Assembly: GCA_965661945.1 (NCBI GenBank)
Contig: CBFIFP010000003.1
Location: 332,045 to 396,044, forward strand
DNA from: JAJRPT01 sp965661945
Lineage (GTDB): Bacteria > Bacteroidota > Ignavibacteria > Kapaibacteriales > UBA2268
DNA: 64,000 nucleotides
Reading direction: 5' to 3'
Positions within the stretch are counted from its first letter, which is position 1; each line of letters starts with the position of its first letter. A program made the position numbers and the translations under genes. Shown piece by piece: positions 7,502 through 17,563 of this stretch. The notes below the pieces were generated by a model that saw only the letters and a program-made list of their open reading frames with translations, had not been told where the DNA came from and did no database searches.

Positions 7502-8803
7502 ATGAATTTAGTAGCGATAGTTGGCAGACCAAATGTTGGGAAATCAACACTTTTTAATAGGATAGTAGGTAGTAGAGAAGCTATAGTTGAAGATACCCCT
7601 GGGGTAACAAGAGACCGTCTTTATGGAAAAAGTGATTGGAATGGAAAGACATTTGAATTGATTGATACTGGGGGATTTATTCCCGGAACTGAAGATTTGA
7701 TGGAAAGGGCTATTCGCGAACAAGCAATGATGGCAATTGAAGAAGCTAACTCTATTTTGTTTATTGTTGATGGTTCTACTGGTATTACTAAATACGATGA
7801 AGAAATTGCAATAATTTTAAGAAGAAGTAACAAACATATCACATTGGTTGTTAATAAATGTGATAATGAGATGCAAGACGCAAACTCTTATGAATTTTAT
7901 AAGTTAGGAGTTGGTGATCCTTTTCCTATATCTGCTGTGAATGGCAGAAGCACAGGTGATTTCTTAGACCATCTTGTTGAAAACTTATCTGACAAAGAAG
8001 TTCCTGAATATGAAGGTCTTAAAATTGCTTTTGTTGGTCGCCCAAATGTAGGTAAATCTAGTATAACAAATTCTTTACTTGGCTATGAAAGAATGATTGT
8101 AACAGATATACCAGGTACAACAAGAGACTCAATTGACTCAATATTAAAGTATCAAGGAACTGAGCTAATGCTTATAGATACTGCTGGTTTACGTAAAAGA
8201 GCTGCAATCCACGAAAATATTGAAATGTGGTCTGCTGTAAGAACTGCAAGGGCAATTGAAAGATGTGACGTGGCTGTTGTAATGATTGATGCGGAACGTG
8301 GCTTAGAAGACCAAGATAAGAAGATTATTAATCAGGTTGAGGAAGCAAGGAAAGGTATTATACTTGCAATTAATAAATGGGACTTAATCGAAAAAGAAGT
8401 CAAAACTGCTGATAAAATTAGAAAGATTATTCATGATGAGTTGAGAACTTTTCCTTATTTACCAATTATGTTTGTTTCTGCAGAAACTAAACAACGTATT
8501 TTTAAGGTAATAGAGACAGCAATTGAAATTGACGAAACTCGTAAACACCGTATCACAACCGGAAAGTTAAATGAATATTTGATGCCTGTTTTTGAAGCAA
8601 CTCCACCGCCATCATCTCGTGGTTATGATATGAGAATTAACTATGTTACTCAAGTTAGTACGGAGCCGCCAGTTTTTGCTCTTTTTTTAAATCATCCGCA
8701 ATATTTAAAAACCGAATACAAAAAGTTTATTGAAAGAAAAATTAGGGAGTTTTTTCCATTTGAGGGTACTCCTATTTCATTAGTTTTTAGAAAGAAAAAT
8801 TAA
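7502..8803 (+). CDS. der: Ribosome-biogenesis GTPase Der (EngA)
   Basis: Der is the double-GTPase needed for assembly of the 50S ribosomal subunit. The 433-residue protein shows two tandem G domains, each with GRPNVGKS (near 8 and 180), DTPG/DIPG (G3 DTGG and DTAG), and NKCD/NKWD. A C-terminal KH-like domain follows from about 350. Length is typical. The purH gene follows after 18 bases on the same strand. Confidence 0.97.
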   Translation: MNLVAIVGRPNVGKSTLFNRIVGSREAIVEDTPGVTRDRLYGKSDWNGKTFELIDTGGFIPGTEDLMERAIREQAMMAIEEANSILFIVDGSTGITKYDEEIAIILRRSNKHITLVVNKCDNEMQDANSYEFYKLGVGDPFPISAVNGRSTGDFLDHLVENLSDKEVPEYEGLKIAFVGRPNVGKSSITNSLLGYERMIVTDIPGTTRDSIDSILKYQGTELMLIDTAGLRKRAAIHENIEMWSAVRTARAIERCDVAVVMIDAERGLEDQDKKIINQVEEARKGIILAINKWDLIEKEVKTADKIRKIIHDELRTFPYLPIMFVSAETKQRIFKVIETAIEIDETRKHRITTGKLNEYLMPVFEATPPPSSRGYDMRINYVTQVSTEPPVFALFLNHPQYLKTEYKKFIERKIREFFPFEGTPISLVFRKKN

Positions 8804-8821
8804 TTAAAGGATTCAAAATAA

Positions 8822-10363
8822 ATGAGTTTTAATAAAATTAAAAAAGCACTTATCTCTGTATCTGATAAAACACATATTGTAGAAGTTGCAAAGTTTTTAA
8901 ACGAAAATAATGTAGAAATTATATCAACAGGTGGAACGTATAATATATTGAAAGATAATGGAATACCTGTTAAAAAAGTATCAGAAATTACAAATTTTCC
9001 TGAAATTTTAGGTGGAAGAGTTAAAACTCTTCACCCAAGTATTCATGGTGCCATACTTGCTGATTTATCCTTGGAAACTCATAAAAATCAATTAGATGAG
9101 CATAATATTTCAAAAATAGATTTGGTTATTTTGAATCTTTATCCGTTTGAAGAGGTTTTAAGTAATAGCGCTGAACATTCTGAAATGATTGAAAATATTG
9201 ATATTGGTGGTCCTGCGATGCTTAGAGCATCAGCAAAAAATTATAACTGGACAACAGTTGTTACCTCACCTAATCAATATGATGAATTACTTAATGAACT
9301 GAAATCAAATCAGATACAAACTTCTTATGATTTTAGAGCAAAACTTGCTATGGAAGCATTTTCTCTTACAAGTTTTTATGATAGTATGATAGCTAACTAC
9401 TTTAAAAGTAGATTAAATGCAGATACAGAGTTTTTGAATATTGGCTCTCGCAAGTTAGAAAGTTTAAGATATGGTGAAAATCCTATTCAAAATGCCGCTA
9501 TTTATGGTGATTTTTATAATATATTCAAGAAACTTCATGGTAAAGAGTTATCATACAATAACATAGTTGATATAGATGCGTCTGCTAAATTGATTTTAGA
9601 GTTTGAAGGCGAAAAAGCATGTGCTATAATTAAGCATACTAATCCATCTGGAGTTGGTATAGCGAGTAATCTTAAAGATGCCTATTTAAAAGCATTTGCA
9701 ACAGATAATGTTTCTCCTTTTGGAGGAATATTTTGCTTCAATGATAAAGTGAATTTAGAAACTGCCAAGGAAATACATAAGATTTTCTCGGAAGTTATTA
9801 TTGCTCCTGACTATGATGATGATGCCTTAGAACTACTTAAAACTAAAAAAGATAGAAGATTGGTGAAAGTAGATTTAGAAATATTAAGAAATTCACTTAA
9901 TTTAGAAGTAAAATCTGTCTCAGGTGGTTTTTTAATTCAAGATTACGATAAAGAACTTTATGAAAATGAAAACGTTAAGACGGTTACTAATCGTAAGCCA
10001 AGTGATAAAGAACATAAAGCTTTGATGTTTGCTTGGAAAGTAGCTAAACACGTAAAATCTAATGCTATTGTGTATGCAAATAGTGACAGAACTCTTGGAG
10101 TTGGTGCTGGGCAAATGAGCCGAGTTGATTCTGCTAGAATTGCCCGCGAGAAAGCAAAACAAATGGGACTTGAACTTAAAGGTTCGGTTTTAGCTTCTGA
10201 TGCGTTTTTCCCTTTTGCTGATGGCTTGGAGATGGCAGCTGATGCAGGTAGCACTGCTGTTATTCAACCAGGTGGTTCTATTAGGGATAATGAAGTAATC
10301 GAAGCCGCTGATAAGCACAACATTGCTATGGTATTCACTGGTGCCAGACATTTTAAACATTAA
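8822..10363 (+). CDS. purH: Bifunctional AICAR formyltransferase / IMP cyclohydrolase PurH
   Basis: PurH catalyses the last two steps of de novo purine synthesis, AICAR formylation and ring closure to IMP. The 513-residue protein has the MGS-like cyclohydrolase domain first (SVSDKTHIVEVAKFL, STGGTYNIL, RVKTLHPSIHG) and then the formyltransferase domain with KHTNPSGVGIA near 271 and the C-terminal SDAFFPFADGLE and QPGGSIRDNEVI motifs. It sits between der and glgP with short gaps. PurS and PurQ are encoded elsewhere in the window, so the purine genes are dispersed. Confidence 0.97.
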   Translation: MSFNKIKKALISVSDKTHIVEVAKFLNENNVEIISTGGTYNILKDNGIPVKKVSEITNFPEILGGRVKTLHPSIHGAILADLSLETHKNQLDEHNISKIDLVILNLYPFEEVLSNSAEHSEMIENIDIGGPAMLRASAKNYNWTTVVTSPNQYDELLNELKSNQIQTSYDFRAKLAMEAFSLTSFYDSMIANYFKSRLNADTEFLNIGSRKLESLRYGENPIQNAAIYGDFYNIFKKLHGKELSYNNIVDIDASAKLILEFEGEKACAIIKHTNPSGVGIASNLKDAYLKAFATDNVSPFGGIFCFNDKVNLETAKEIHKIFSEVIIAPDYDDDALELLKTKKDRRLVKVDLEILRNSLNLEVKSVSGGFLIQDYDKELYENENVKTVTNRKPSDKEHKALMFAWKVAKHVKSNAIVYANSDRTLGVGAGQMSRVDSARIAREKAKQMGLELKGSVLASDAFFPFADGLEMAADAGSTAVIQPGGSIRDNEVIEAADKHNIAMVFTGARHFKH

Positions 10364-10387
10364 TATAATCAATTAGAAAGAAATAAT

Positions 10388-12931
10388 ATGAAACCGATTT
10401 TTGAATTTAATATCAAAACAAATCTTCCTGAATCTTTAAAGAATTTAGAAAAACTTGCAGAAAACTATTGGTGGTCTTGGAACGCTGAAGCAAAGGAATT
10501 GTTCCATCTTGTTGATAGGGACTTATTTGTAGGGGTTGACCATAATCCGATTGCACTTTTGAATAAGTTGTCGAAAAAAAGAATCAAAGAAATTGAGAAA
10601 GATTTAGATTTTTTAAATAAACTTGAATTGGTTTCTAAGCAATTTGATAAATATATGAACGAAGAAAAGTGGTATAATACAACCGATGGAGATGCTGATG
10701 GTGTAATATGTTACTTCTCTCCTGAGTATGGAATTAATGAGAGTTTTCCAAATTATTCTGGTGGTCTTGGTGTGCTTTCTGGCGACCATTTAAAGTCTGC
10801 ATCTGATTTAGGTTTGCCACTTGTAGCTATTGGTTTGCTATATCAAGAGGGCTACTTTCGCCAGCGACTTGCTCAGAATGGTTGGCAAAATGAAGTATAT
10901 TTATTTAATGATTTTTATTCTATGCCTTTAGAATTACAGAAAGATATTAATGGAAATGAATTATTAATTCATATTCAATATCCTGATGGAATTGTTTTTG
11001 CAAGAATATGGAAATTAAATGTTGGTAGAGTTAAACTTTATCTTCTTGATACTAATATAGATAAGAATCAATCAAAAGACCATAGGTTAATTACAAATCG
11101 TCTTTATGGTGGAGACAGAGAGACCCGAATCCAACAAGAAATTATGCTTGGTATGGGTGGTGTTAAGGCACTGAATCTGATGGGTATAGAGCCAAGAGTT
11201 TTTCACATTAACGAGGGACACGCCGCTTTTGCTTTACTTGAGAGAACTAAACTTTTTATGGAAAAGTATAATGTTCCGTTTGAGATTGCAAAAGAAATCA
11301 CAAAGGCATCTTCTGTTTTCACAACTCACACTCCAGTCCCTGCTGGGAATGAGACTTTTGTTCGCGATAGAATGGAAAAATATTTAAAACTATTGATTAA
11401 AGAATTAAATATTGATTTTGATGAATTTTACAAATATGGCATATCAAATGGTGATTTGAATGAAAAGTTTTCAATGACTATACTTGGACTAAATTTAACC
11501 GCTTATGCAAATGGAGTTAGTAAACTTCACGGAGAAGTTGCTCGTGATATGTGGAAGGATATTTGGAAAAATTACCCAAAACAAGAAATTCCAATTCAGG
11601 GCTTAACTAATGGTATTCATACTCATACTTGGATTGCAAGTGAACTAAAAGCATTGTTAGATATATATTTAACTGATAACTGGGTAAAAACTGTAGATGA
11701 CGAAGAAATATGGAAAAGTGTAAATAAAATTCCAGATTCCAAACTTTGGGAGATGAAAAATAGAAGACGTGCAAGATTAGTTGATTATACAAGAGAACAT
11801 CTAACTCGCTCTGAAACTGGATACTTAACTAATCATCAATTACGTAATATCAAAAATTATCTAAGTGATGATGCTCTAACTATCGGATTTGCGAGAAGAT
11901 TTGCTACCTATAAACGCTCAAACCTTATATTTACTGATATGGAACGTCTTAAGCGATTAATAAATAATGCAGATAGACCACTCCAAATTTTGATTGCAGG
12001 CAAAGCACACCCTCATGACATTGCTGGAAAAGAAACAATTATGGAGATTATCCAAAAAGTGAAAGAGCATAATCTTGAGGAACATATTATTTTCTTGGAA
12101 GATTATGATATGGTTGTAGGTCGTTTACTTGTTAAGGGATGTGATGTATGGTTAAATAATCCAATAAGACCACTCGAGGCATCTGGGACTTCCGGTATGA
12201 AAGCAGCACTTAATGGTGGCTTAAATCTATCTATTTTAGATGGTTGGTGGGACGAGGGCTTTAACGAAGAAAATGGTTTTGCCATTGGAAACGGTGAAGA
12301 GTATGAAGATAAAAATGAACAACGAATAATTGAAGCAAATGAACTTTATGATATGCTCGAATATGAAGTAATTCCAATGTTTTATAACAGAAATAAAAAG
12401 GGATTACCAACGGAATGGCTCGCAAAAGTCAAGAATGCAATTTCAACTGTTGCGCCTTATTTCTCAACTGAAAGAATGGTTAAAGAGTACGCTACAAGTT
12501 ATTATTTGCCTGCATCTTTCCGCTTTTTAGATATGAACATTAATGAAGCTGATAACGCAAAGCAATTAAAATTGTGGTTAGATAAAATAAAAGAAAATTG
12601 GAATGAGATTAGTATTTTTGATACATATATCAGCGATACTAATTTTGTAAATAACGAGTCAATTTACATTAAAGCAAAGGTTTATCTTTCTGACTTAAAT
12701 TATGATGATGTAAGTTTGGAGGTTTATTATGGAAAGAAAGATGCTTTTGGATTAATTTCAGAAGGTCAGTTAATGAAAATGAGTATTGTAGAAGTATCAG
12801 ATAAAGTTGTTAGCTACGACGGATTTATCAATCCTCATAGTTCAGGAATGTTTGCGCTAAGTTTCCGACTAACTCCGAACCACAAAGACATTAAGAATTT
12901 CGCAGAAACTCACTTAATTAAATGGGCATAA
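10388..12931 (+). CDS. glgP: Alpha-glucan (glycogen/maltodextrin) phosphorylase
   Basis: This GT35 enzyme releases glucose-1-phosphate from alpha-1,4-glucans. The 847-residue protein has the short-type architecture with an N-terminal DUF3417 segment (NYWWSWNAEAKELF near 27), the catalytic core with EYGINESFPNYSGGLGVLSG, and the pyridoxal-phosphate lysine in GTSGMKAALNGG (Lys 605). The last 130 residues form a beta-rich C-terminal extension. It follows purH by 24 bases. No glycogen synthase or branching enzyme is nearby. Confidence 0.93.
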   Translation: MKPIFEFNIKTNLPESLKNLEKLAENYWWSWNAEAKELFHLVDRDLFVGVDHNPIALLNKLSKKRIKEIEKDLDFLNKLELVSKQFDKYMNEEKWYNTTDGDADGVICYFSPEYGINESFPNYSGGLGVLSGDHLKSASDLGLPLVAIGLLYQEGYFRQRLAQNGWQNEVYLFNDFYSMPLELQKDINGNELLIHIQYPDGIVFARIWKLNVGRVKLYLLDTNIDKNQSKDHRLITNRLYGGDRETRIQQEIMLGMGGVKALNLMGIEPRVFHINEGHAAFALLERTKLFMEKYNVPFEIAKEITKASSVFTTHTPVPAGNETFVRDRMEKYLKLLIKELNIDFDEFYKYGISNGDLNEKFSMTILGLNLTAYANGVSKLHGEVARDMWKDIWKNYPKQEIPIQGLTNGIHTHTWIASELKALLDIYLTDNWVKTVDDEEIWKSVNKIPDSKLWEMKNRRRARLVDYTREHLTRSETGYLTNHQLRNIKNYLSDDALTIGFARRFATYKRSNLIFTDMERLKRLINNADRPLQILIAGKAHPHDIAGKETIMEIIQKVKEHNLEEHIIFLEDYDMVVGRLLVKGCDVWLNNPIRPLEASGTSGMKAALNGGLNLSILDGWWDEGFNEENGFAIGNGEEYEDKNEQRIIEANELYDMLEYEVIPMFYNRNKKGLPTEWLAKVKNAISTVAPYFSTERMVKEYATSYYLPASFRFLDMNINEADNAKQLKLWLDKIKENWNEISIFDTYISDTNFVNNESIYIKAKVYLSDLNYDDVSLEVYYGKKDAFGLISEGQLMKMSIVEVSDKVVSYDGFINPHSSGMFALSFRLTPNHKDIKNFAETHLIKWA

Positions 12932-13247
12932 GATAGAATTAATATAAAATGAGTATAATAAATTTGGTGAGCTAAATTAATTATTAACTCCAAAAATGAA
13001 ATTAAAGTAGAATAATTGCATATAATGGAAAGGTTTCTGCACATTTTTATTTTATTGATTGTATAAGCTTTTCGCCTTTTTACTTATTTTGATAAATATT
13101 AGTTACAAACCGTTTTTTAAAGAGTTATTAGATATATCTGAAATGTAATTTGAATAGTATATTTTTTACCAATGCTCTTTTTAGTTTTCATATTTTAAGA
13201 ATCTAGAATCTATAAAATAATTATAATAATTTTACGTTAAAGCCTTA
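12932..13247 (+). other. Intergenic region, no supported gene
   Basis: These 316 bases between glgP and the antitoxin gene are very AT-rich. Only open frames of under 30 codons are present, none with a ribosome-binding site or recognisable product, and no hairpin terminator is evident after glgP. Confidence 0.6.
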
Positions 13248-13538
13248 ATGAAAACCCAAAGTCAAATATTAAATTTACTTCAAAAAAACAAAGAGTTTTT
13301 ATTCAAAAAATATCCAATAAAAGAACTTGCTCTATTTGGGTCATTTGCCAGAAATGAACAAAATATGCAAAGTGATATTGATATTTTGGTTGAATATAAT
13401 AGTAGGGTAGGTATGGAATTTATTGAACTTACAGATGAATTGGAGGATTTAGTTCAAATAAAAGTTGATTTAGTTTCTAAAAATGGAATAAAAGATAAAT
13501 ATTTTCGAGAAATAGAAAATGAGTTAAAATATGTCTAA
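13248..13538 (+). CDS. mntA: MNT-type nucleotidyltransferase, MntA-like antitoxin
   Basis: The 96-residue protein is a minimal nucleotidyltransferase with GSFARNEQNMQSDIDILVEY at 31-50; D43 and D45 are the metal-binding pair and D74 (VDLVS) the likely third acidic residue. In MntA/HepT systems this protein neutralises the HEPN toxin by adding AMP to it. The expected toxin gene starts within its last codons (overlap of 8 bases) but is broken. The antitoxin itself looks intact. Confidence 0.88.
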   Translation: MKTQSQILNLLQKNKEFLFKKYPIKELALFGSFARNEQNMQSDIDILVEYNSRVGMEFIELTDELEDLVQIKVDLVSKNGIKDKYFREIENELKYV

Positions 13539-13900
13539 ACGTAATGATAAGTTGTTACTTGAAGTTATATTACAAAATATTGATAAAATATTGATAAAAT
13601 ATTGATAAAATATTGATTTACACAAATAATTTTACTTACTAAGACTTTTTAAATTATACTAAAACTTTAGATGCTAAAGTTAGAAATTTTGAAATTATTT
13701 GGGAAGCATTAAATAGATTAAGTGATGATTTTAAAAATATTTATAGTAACATAGAATGGCAAAAAATAAAAGGATTCCGAAATAGAATTGTACACGATTA
13801 TTTTGGTATTGATTATTCTTTAGTTTGGATAATTATTGAAAAGAATATTAAAATACTAAAGTTTGACTTGATTTCAATTTATGAAAATTTTGAAAATTAA
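13531..13900 (+). pseudogene. hepT: Broken HepT-like HEPN ribonuclease toxin gene
   Basis: The gene starts at ATG 13531 (MSKRNDKLLLEVILQNID) and overlaps the mntA stop, the usual arrangement. Four perfect tandem copies of an 11-base unit (13574-13617) shift the frame and lead to an early TGA. Removing two copies restores a frame that continues ILIYTNNFTY, meets a TAA, then reads DFLNYTKTLDAKVRNFEIIW and on to a stop at 13898-13900. The HEPN catalytic motif Rx4H is present in RNRIVHDYFGIDY. There are therefore two lesions: a 22-base repeat expansion and a nonsense codon at a position that is normally within YxDF. Without both repairs no toxin is made. Confidence 0.85.
13574..13617 (+). repeat. 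Four tandem copies of an 11-bp unit (AAAATATTGAT)
   Basis: Four identical, directly adjacent copies lie inside the hepT remnant. The flanking HEPN frame fits two copies, so the array appears to have grown by two units. Confidence 0.93.
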
Positions 13901-13973
13901 TTAACAACGCAAACTAAAAATCTATAAGACGAATTATTATCATTGTAATTTCTTGTTTCATAATAACCATTTT

Positions 13974-16784
13974 CTACAGCACAGCTTCTAATTCACTTTC
14001 GCTTTCCATAAGGACTTGACGAGCTTTTGAGCCATCGAATGGACCTACTACTCCAGCATCTGCCAGTTCATCTACTATTCGACCTGCTCTTGCGTAGCCA
14101 ATTTTTAAGCGTCTCTGTAGCATTGAAACTGAACCTTGTTGCGAATTTATCATTAATCTTGCGGCATCTGCAAAAAGAGGGTCACGGTCTTCTTTAGCTA
14201 TACTTCCTGTTTCAGAATCTTCTTGAATTGAAGGGAAATAGTATGGTTTTGAGTAACCCTTTTGCTTACCAATAAAATCACAAATATTCTCTACTTCGTC
14301 AGTAGAAATATATGCGTTCTGCACACGTTCGGGTTTTGGCTTACCTGACGGAAGATAAAGCATATCTCCATTTCCGAGCAAGGTCTCCGCACCCGATGTA
14401 TCAAGAATTGTGCGGGAATCTACTTTAGAAGAAACTTGAAACGCAATCCTTGAAGGGAAATTCGCCTTGATAATTCCCGTAATAACATCAACAGAAGGTC
14501 TTTGCGTAGCGATAATCATGTGAATACCAACTGCACGAGCCATTTGTGCTAAACGAACTATCGGCTCTTCTACGTCTTTTCCTGCGGTTAAAATCAAATC
14601 GGCAAACTCATCTACTATAACTACTATGTATGGTAATTCTCTATGAACCATATCTTCGGAATCTTTGTATTTACCTGCTCGTACTTTTGCGTTGTAATCG
14701 GCAATGTTTCGCTGACCTGCTGAAGCAAGAATATCATATCGCTGCTCCATTTCAACAACTGCAGACTTTAACAGCACAATGGCTTCTGCTGGGTCTGTAA
14801 CAATTGGAGTTTTAATGTCAGGTGAAATTGCCAGAAAGTGATTTTTTAATGCGGAATATTGAGGTAATTCCACTTTTTTAGGGTCAATAATTGCAAATTT
14901 TAACTCACTTGGAGATTTTTTATAAAGTAACGAATTGATAATGGTATTTACTCCAACGGACTTACCAGAGCCAGTTGTTCCTGCAATAAGCAAGTGGGGC
15001 ATCTTTGCCAAATCGCCAATCACTACTTCGCCTGAGATATTTTTACCCAGAGCAATCGGCAAGTGCATATTATTATCGTAAAATTTCTTAGAATTTATCA
15101 CTGACGAAAATGTAACAAGTGAGGGGTTGTGATTTGGAATTTCGATACCAACTGAACCTTTCCCAGGAATTGGAGCAATTATCCTAATTCCTTTTGCTTT
15201 CAATGCCATAGCAAGGTCATCTTGCAAAGATTCTATTCTGCTGATTTTAATTCCTGCTGCTGGTGTAAAAGCATATTGCGTAACCACAGGACCTGGGGTA
15301 ATTTGTAGGTTTTCAATAAATATTTTGAAAGTTTCTAATTTTTCTTGAAGTATTTTAGCGTTCATTTTGAGTTCTTCTTCATCAACTGATTCGTCGAACT
15401 TCTTGTTATTCAATAGGTCTAAGCCAGGTGAAGTATAATTTATTTTTTCATCGTGAAGTAGAACTGACAAAGGATTATCTAATTCATCGTCGCTATGGTC
15501 GTGGATTTCTACGTCAAGAATTAGTTTTTTACTGCTTGATTCATCTAATTCATCAGTATGATATTCTGAATTGACTTCTTCAACGCCAGAAATATCTGAA
15601 AGTAATGAATTTATATCATTACTTAATGAAGATTTTGATAACTCTACAATTTGTTTATCTACAATATCAACATCAGTATTACTGTCATCATAGATTTGTG
15701 ATACAGTATTATGATTTATTTCAATTGCGTCGTTTTTAGTAACCAAATCATCAAACCTAGATTTATTTTCTTTGCTATCATCTCCCAAAATAAGTTGGAA
15801 TGCTTTTTTCTTTTCTTCTTCTTTTTTATTTAATACTTTATTTGTAGTTATTTCGAAATTAAGTTTAGAATTAATAGATTCTTTATTTTCTTTATGCTTA
15901 TCATTATCAGTTGAAGTTGAAATAGAGTTTTCAAATATTGGTTTAGACTGCTTAATAGTATCTTCTTCAACTTCGGAATCTTTACTTTTCTTTTCTTTTA
16001 TTTCATCATATTTATTTTCTAATTTGACTTTCAAATCTTTACTTGAAGACTTAACAATTTCTTTTATAGACGAGCTAGATTCTTCAGCAGTTTTTACAAA
16101 GTAATTTAAAACTGGATCAATTTTTATGTTTGTGCCGAGAATTATAGTAACAGTAATGGCTGATAAAAATAGTAATATTGACCCTACTGAGCCAATATAT
16201 TCAACACTATATCCCGCAATAAAATAGCCAATATTTCCGTACCATTCTTTTGAAATATTACCAAAAACATTACTTACGTTAAGAGAACCCATTAATGATG
16301 AAAACCAAATTGCAACCAAAAAATAAATTCCAATTCGCTTCCAGTTATGTGTTTTAATTTCAAAGTATTTAAATAAATCTCTTGAAAATAAAATAAGAAA
16401 ATAGGGGAGAAAGAAAATAAAATAACCTACAGTTGAATTGTAAAGGTGATATGCTAATTTTGCACCTATTAGACCTAATAAATTATGCGTGGTTTCAGCT
16501 TTTAATTTGAAAGATTCATCACCAGATACAATCTCGCTAATCTCTCCAACAGAACTGATTGCGTTCATTTCGTCTTTATCTGTATAGGATACAAGGGATA
16601 AAAAAATTAAAATAGCACAAGTAAAAAGTAAAATAGAACCTGCTTTGAAGTACTTAGAAAACTCTTCATTCTCTTCATTTACTTCTTCGTTAAGTTCATC
16701 TTTTTCTTCAACTTCATCTTTATTCGATTTTTTCTTATTAGAAAATATTTTTTTTCTAACAATTATATCATCTTTTTCTGGCAT
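13974..16784 (-). CDS. ftsK: DNA translocase FtsK
   Basis: FtsK is the septal DNA pump that clears and aligns chromosome ends during division. The N-terminus carries four membrane segments (about 50-220), followed by a long charged, low-complexity linker (about 240-480), the motor with Walker A AGTTGSGKSVGVN near 600 and Walker B IVVIVDEFADLIL near 720, and a C-terminal winged-helix gamma domain (last 65 residues, SMLQRRLKIGYARAGRIVDEL). I chose the ATG at 16784 because GGGGGAG lies directly before it; a TTG at 16796 would overlap that ribosome-binding site. Length is about 936 residues. comB lies upstream with a gap of about 20 bases. Confidence 0.96.
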   Translation of the reverse strand: MPEKDDIIVRKKIFSNKKKSNKDEVEEKDELNEEVNEENEEFSKYFKAGSILLFTCAILIFLSLVSYTDKDEMNAISSVGEISEIVSGDESFKLKAETTHNLLGLIGAKLAYHLYNSTVGYFIFFLPYFLILFSRDLFKYFEIKTHNWKRIGIYFLVAIWFSSLMGSLNVSNVFGNISKEWYGNIGYFIAGYSVEYIGSVGSILLFLSAITVTIILGTNIKIDPVLNYFVKTAEESSSSIKEIVKSSSKDLKVKLENKYDEIKEKKSKDSEVEEDTIKQSKPIFENSISTSTDNDKHKENKESINSKLNFEITTNKVLNKKEEEKKKAFQLILGDDSKENKSRFDDLVTKNDAIEINHNTVSQIYDDSNTDVDIVDKQIVELSKSSLSNDINSLLSDISGVEEVNSEYHTDELDESSSKKLILDVEIHDHSDDELDNPLSVLLHDEKINYTSPGLDLLNNKKFDESVDEEELKMNAKILQEKLETFKIFIENLQITPGPVVTQYAFTPAAGIKISRIESLQDDLAMALKAKGIRIIAPIPGKGSVGIEIPNHNPSLVTFSSVINSKKFYDNNMHLPIALGKNISGEVVIGDLAKMPHLLIAGTTGSGKSVGVNTIINSLLYKKSPSELKFAIIDPKKVELPQYSALKNHFLAISPDIKTPIVTDPAEAIVLLKSAVVEMEQRYDILASAGQRNIADYNAKVRAGKYKDSEDMVHRELPYIVVIVDEFADLILTAGKDVEEPIVRLAQMARAVGIHMIIATQRPSVDVITGIIKANFPSRIAFQVSSKVDSRTILDTSGAETLLGNGDMLYLPSGKPKPERVQNAYISTDEVENICDFIGKQKGYSKPYYFPSIQEDSETGSIAKEDRDPLFADAARLMINSQQGSVSMLQRRLKIGYARAGRIVDELADAGVVGPFDGSKARQVLMESESELEAVL

Positions 16785-16805
16785 TTTCTCCCCCAAGAAA
16801 ATTAA

Positions 16806-17561
16806 TTATTTTTCCACAATTATTCCAATTTTTGTAATAATTGGTAAAATAGGATATAAATCTTCCTCAAAACAAATCTCTAAATCTTGCTGCAAATTAA
16901 GAGATTTTAGATAATTTGAGTGCTTTGAATTGCTCAAATACTCTTTCAAATTATCTATATTTGATAAAAAACTATTCAAAACTAAATCAGTACTATCGCA
17001 GTAAGCAATAGGTTCTTTATATATTTGTGAAATATGATATATTAACTTACCTGCTAAAACTCCGTCTTCTCTTGAGTAAAGACCATTAGTCCCTGCACAG
17101 ATAATTAATATATTAATTTTTTTTTTGTCAAATTTTAACTTACTAATATAAGAAGAAATATCATTTAAAACAATAGAGAAATTTACAAAGCCCGCAATTA
17201 TTCTTTTATTTGCTTTATCACCTTTTGTAAAAATTCTTGTTCCATTACTTGTTGTTAATATAATATCTTTATTTTCGACTACTTCATTTTTGTATTCTGT
17301 AGGGGAATTTCCAAGATGAAAGCCATCAACCTTGATGCTTTTTCTTTCTCCACAAAGGAGTGCCTTTTGATTGGTTTTATTATACAACTCAAAAGCATCT
17401 TCCACATCTTTAACTGGTATAATTTTATTTGCATTATGGAATAGAGCGGAGCAAATAACAGAACTTGCCCTAAGAACATCAATCATTATAATATATTTGT
17501 TATCAAAATCATTATAATTTTCAGCGATACTAGAAGACAAGAGCGTTTCAATTTTGAGCAT
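16806..17561 (-). CDS. comB: 2-phosphosulfolactate phosphatase family protein (ComB-like)
   Basis: ComB hydrolyses 2-phosphosulfolactate to sulfolactate in coenzyme M synthesis; many bacteria without coenzyme M carry the family, and the substrate here is uncertain. The 251-residue protein has the family motifs IDVLRASSVI at 27-36, GERKSIKVDGFHLGNSPTEY at 71-90 and ILTTSNGTR near 101-109, and a C-terminal CAGTNGLYSREDGVLAG segment. It lies between an exported protein gene (2-base gap) and ftsK on the same strand. Confidence 0.86.
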   Translation of the reverse strand: MLKIETLLSSSIAENYNDFDNKYIIMIDVLRASSVICSALFHNANKIIPVKDVEDAFELYNKTNQKALLCGERKSIKVDGFHLGNSPTEYKNEVVENKDIILTTSNGTRIFTKGDKANKRIIAGFVNFSIVLNDISSYISKLKFDKKKINILIICAGTNGLYSREDGVLAGKLIYHISQIYKEPIAYCDSTDLVLNSFLSNIDNLKEYLSNSKHSNYLKSLNLQQDLEICFEEDLYPILPIITKIGIIVEK

Positions 17562-17563
17562 AT

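Noticed and set aside
13025..13065. Short open frame MERFLHIFILLIV after glgP
   Set aside because: It is only 13 codons long without a ribosome-binding site or conserved feature.
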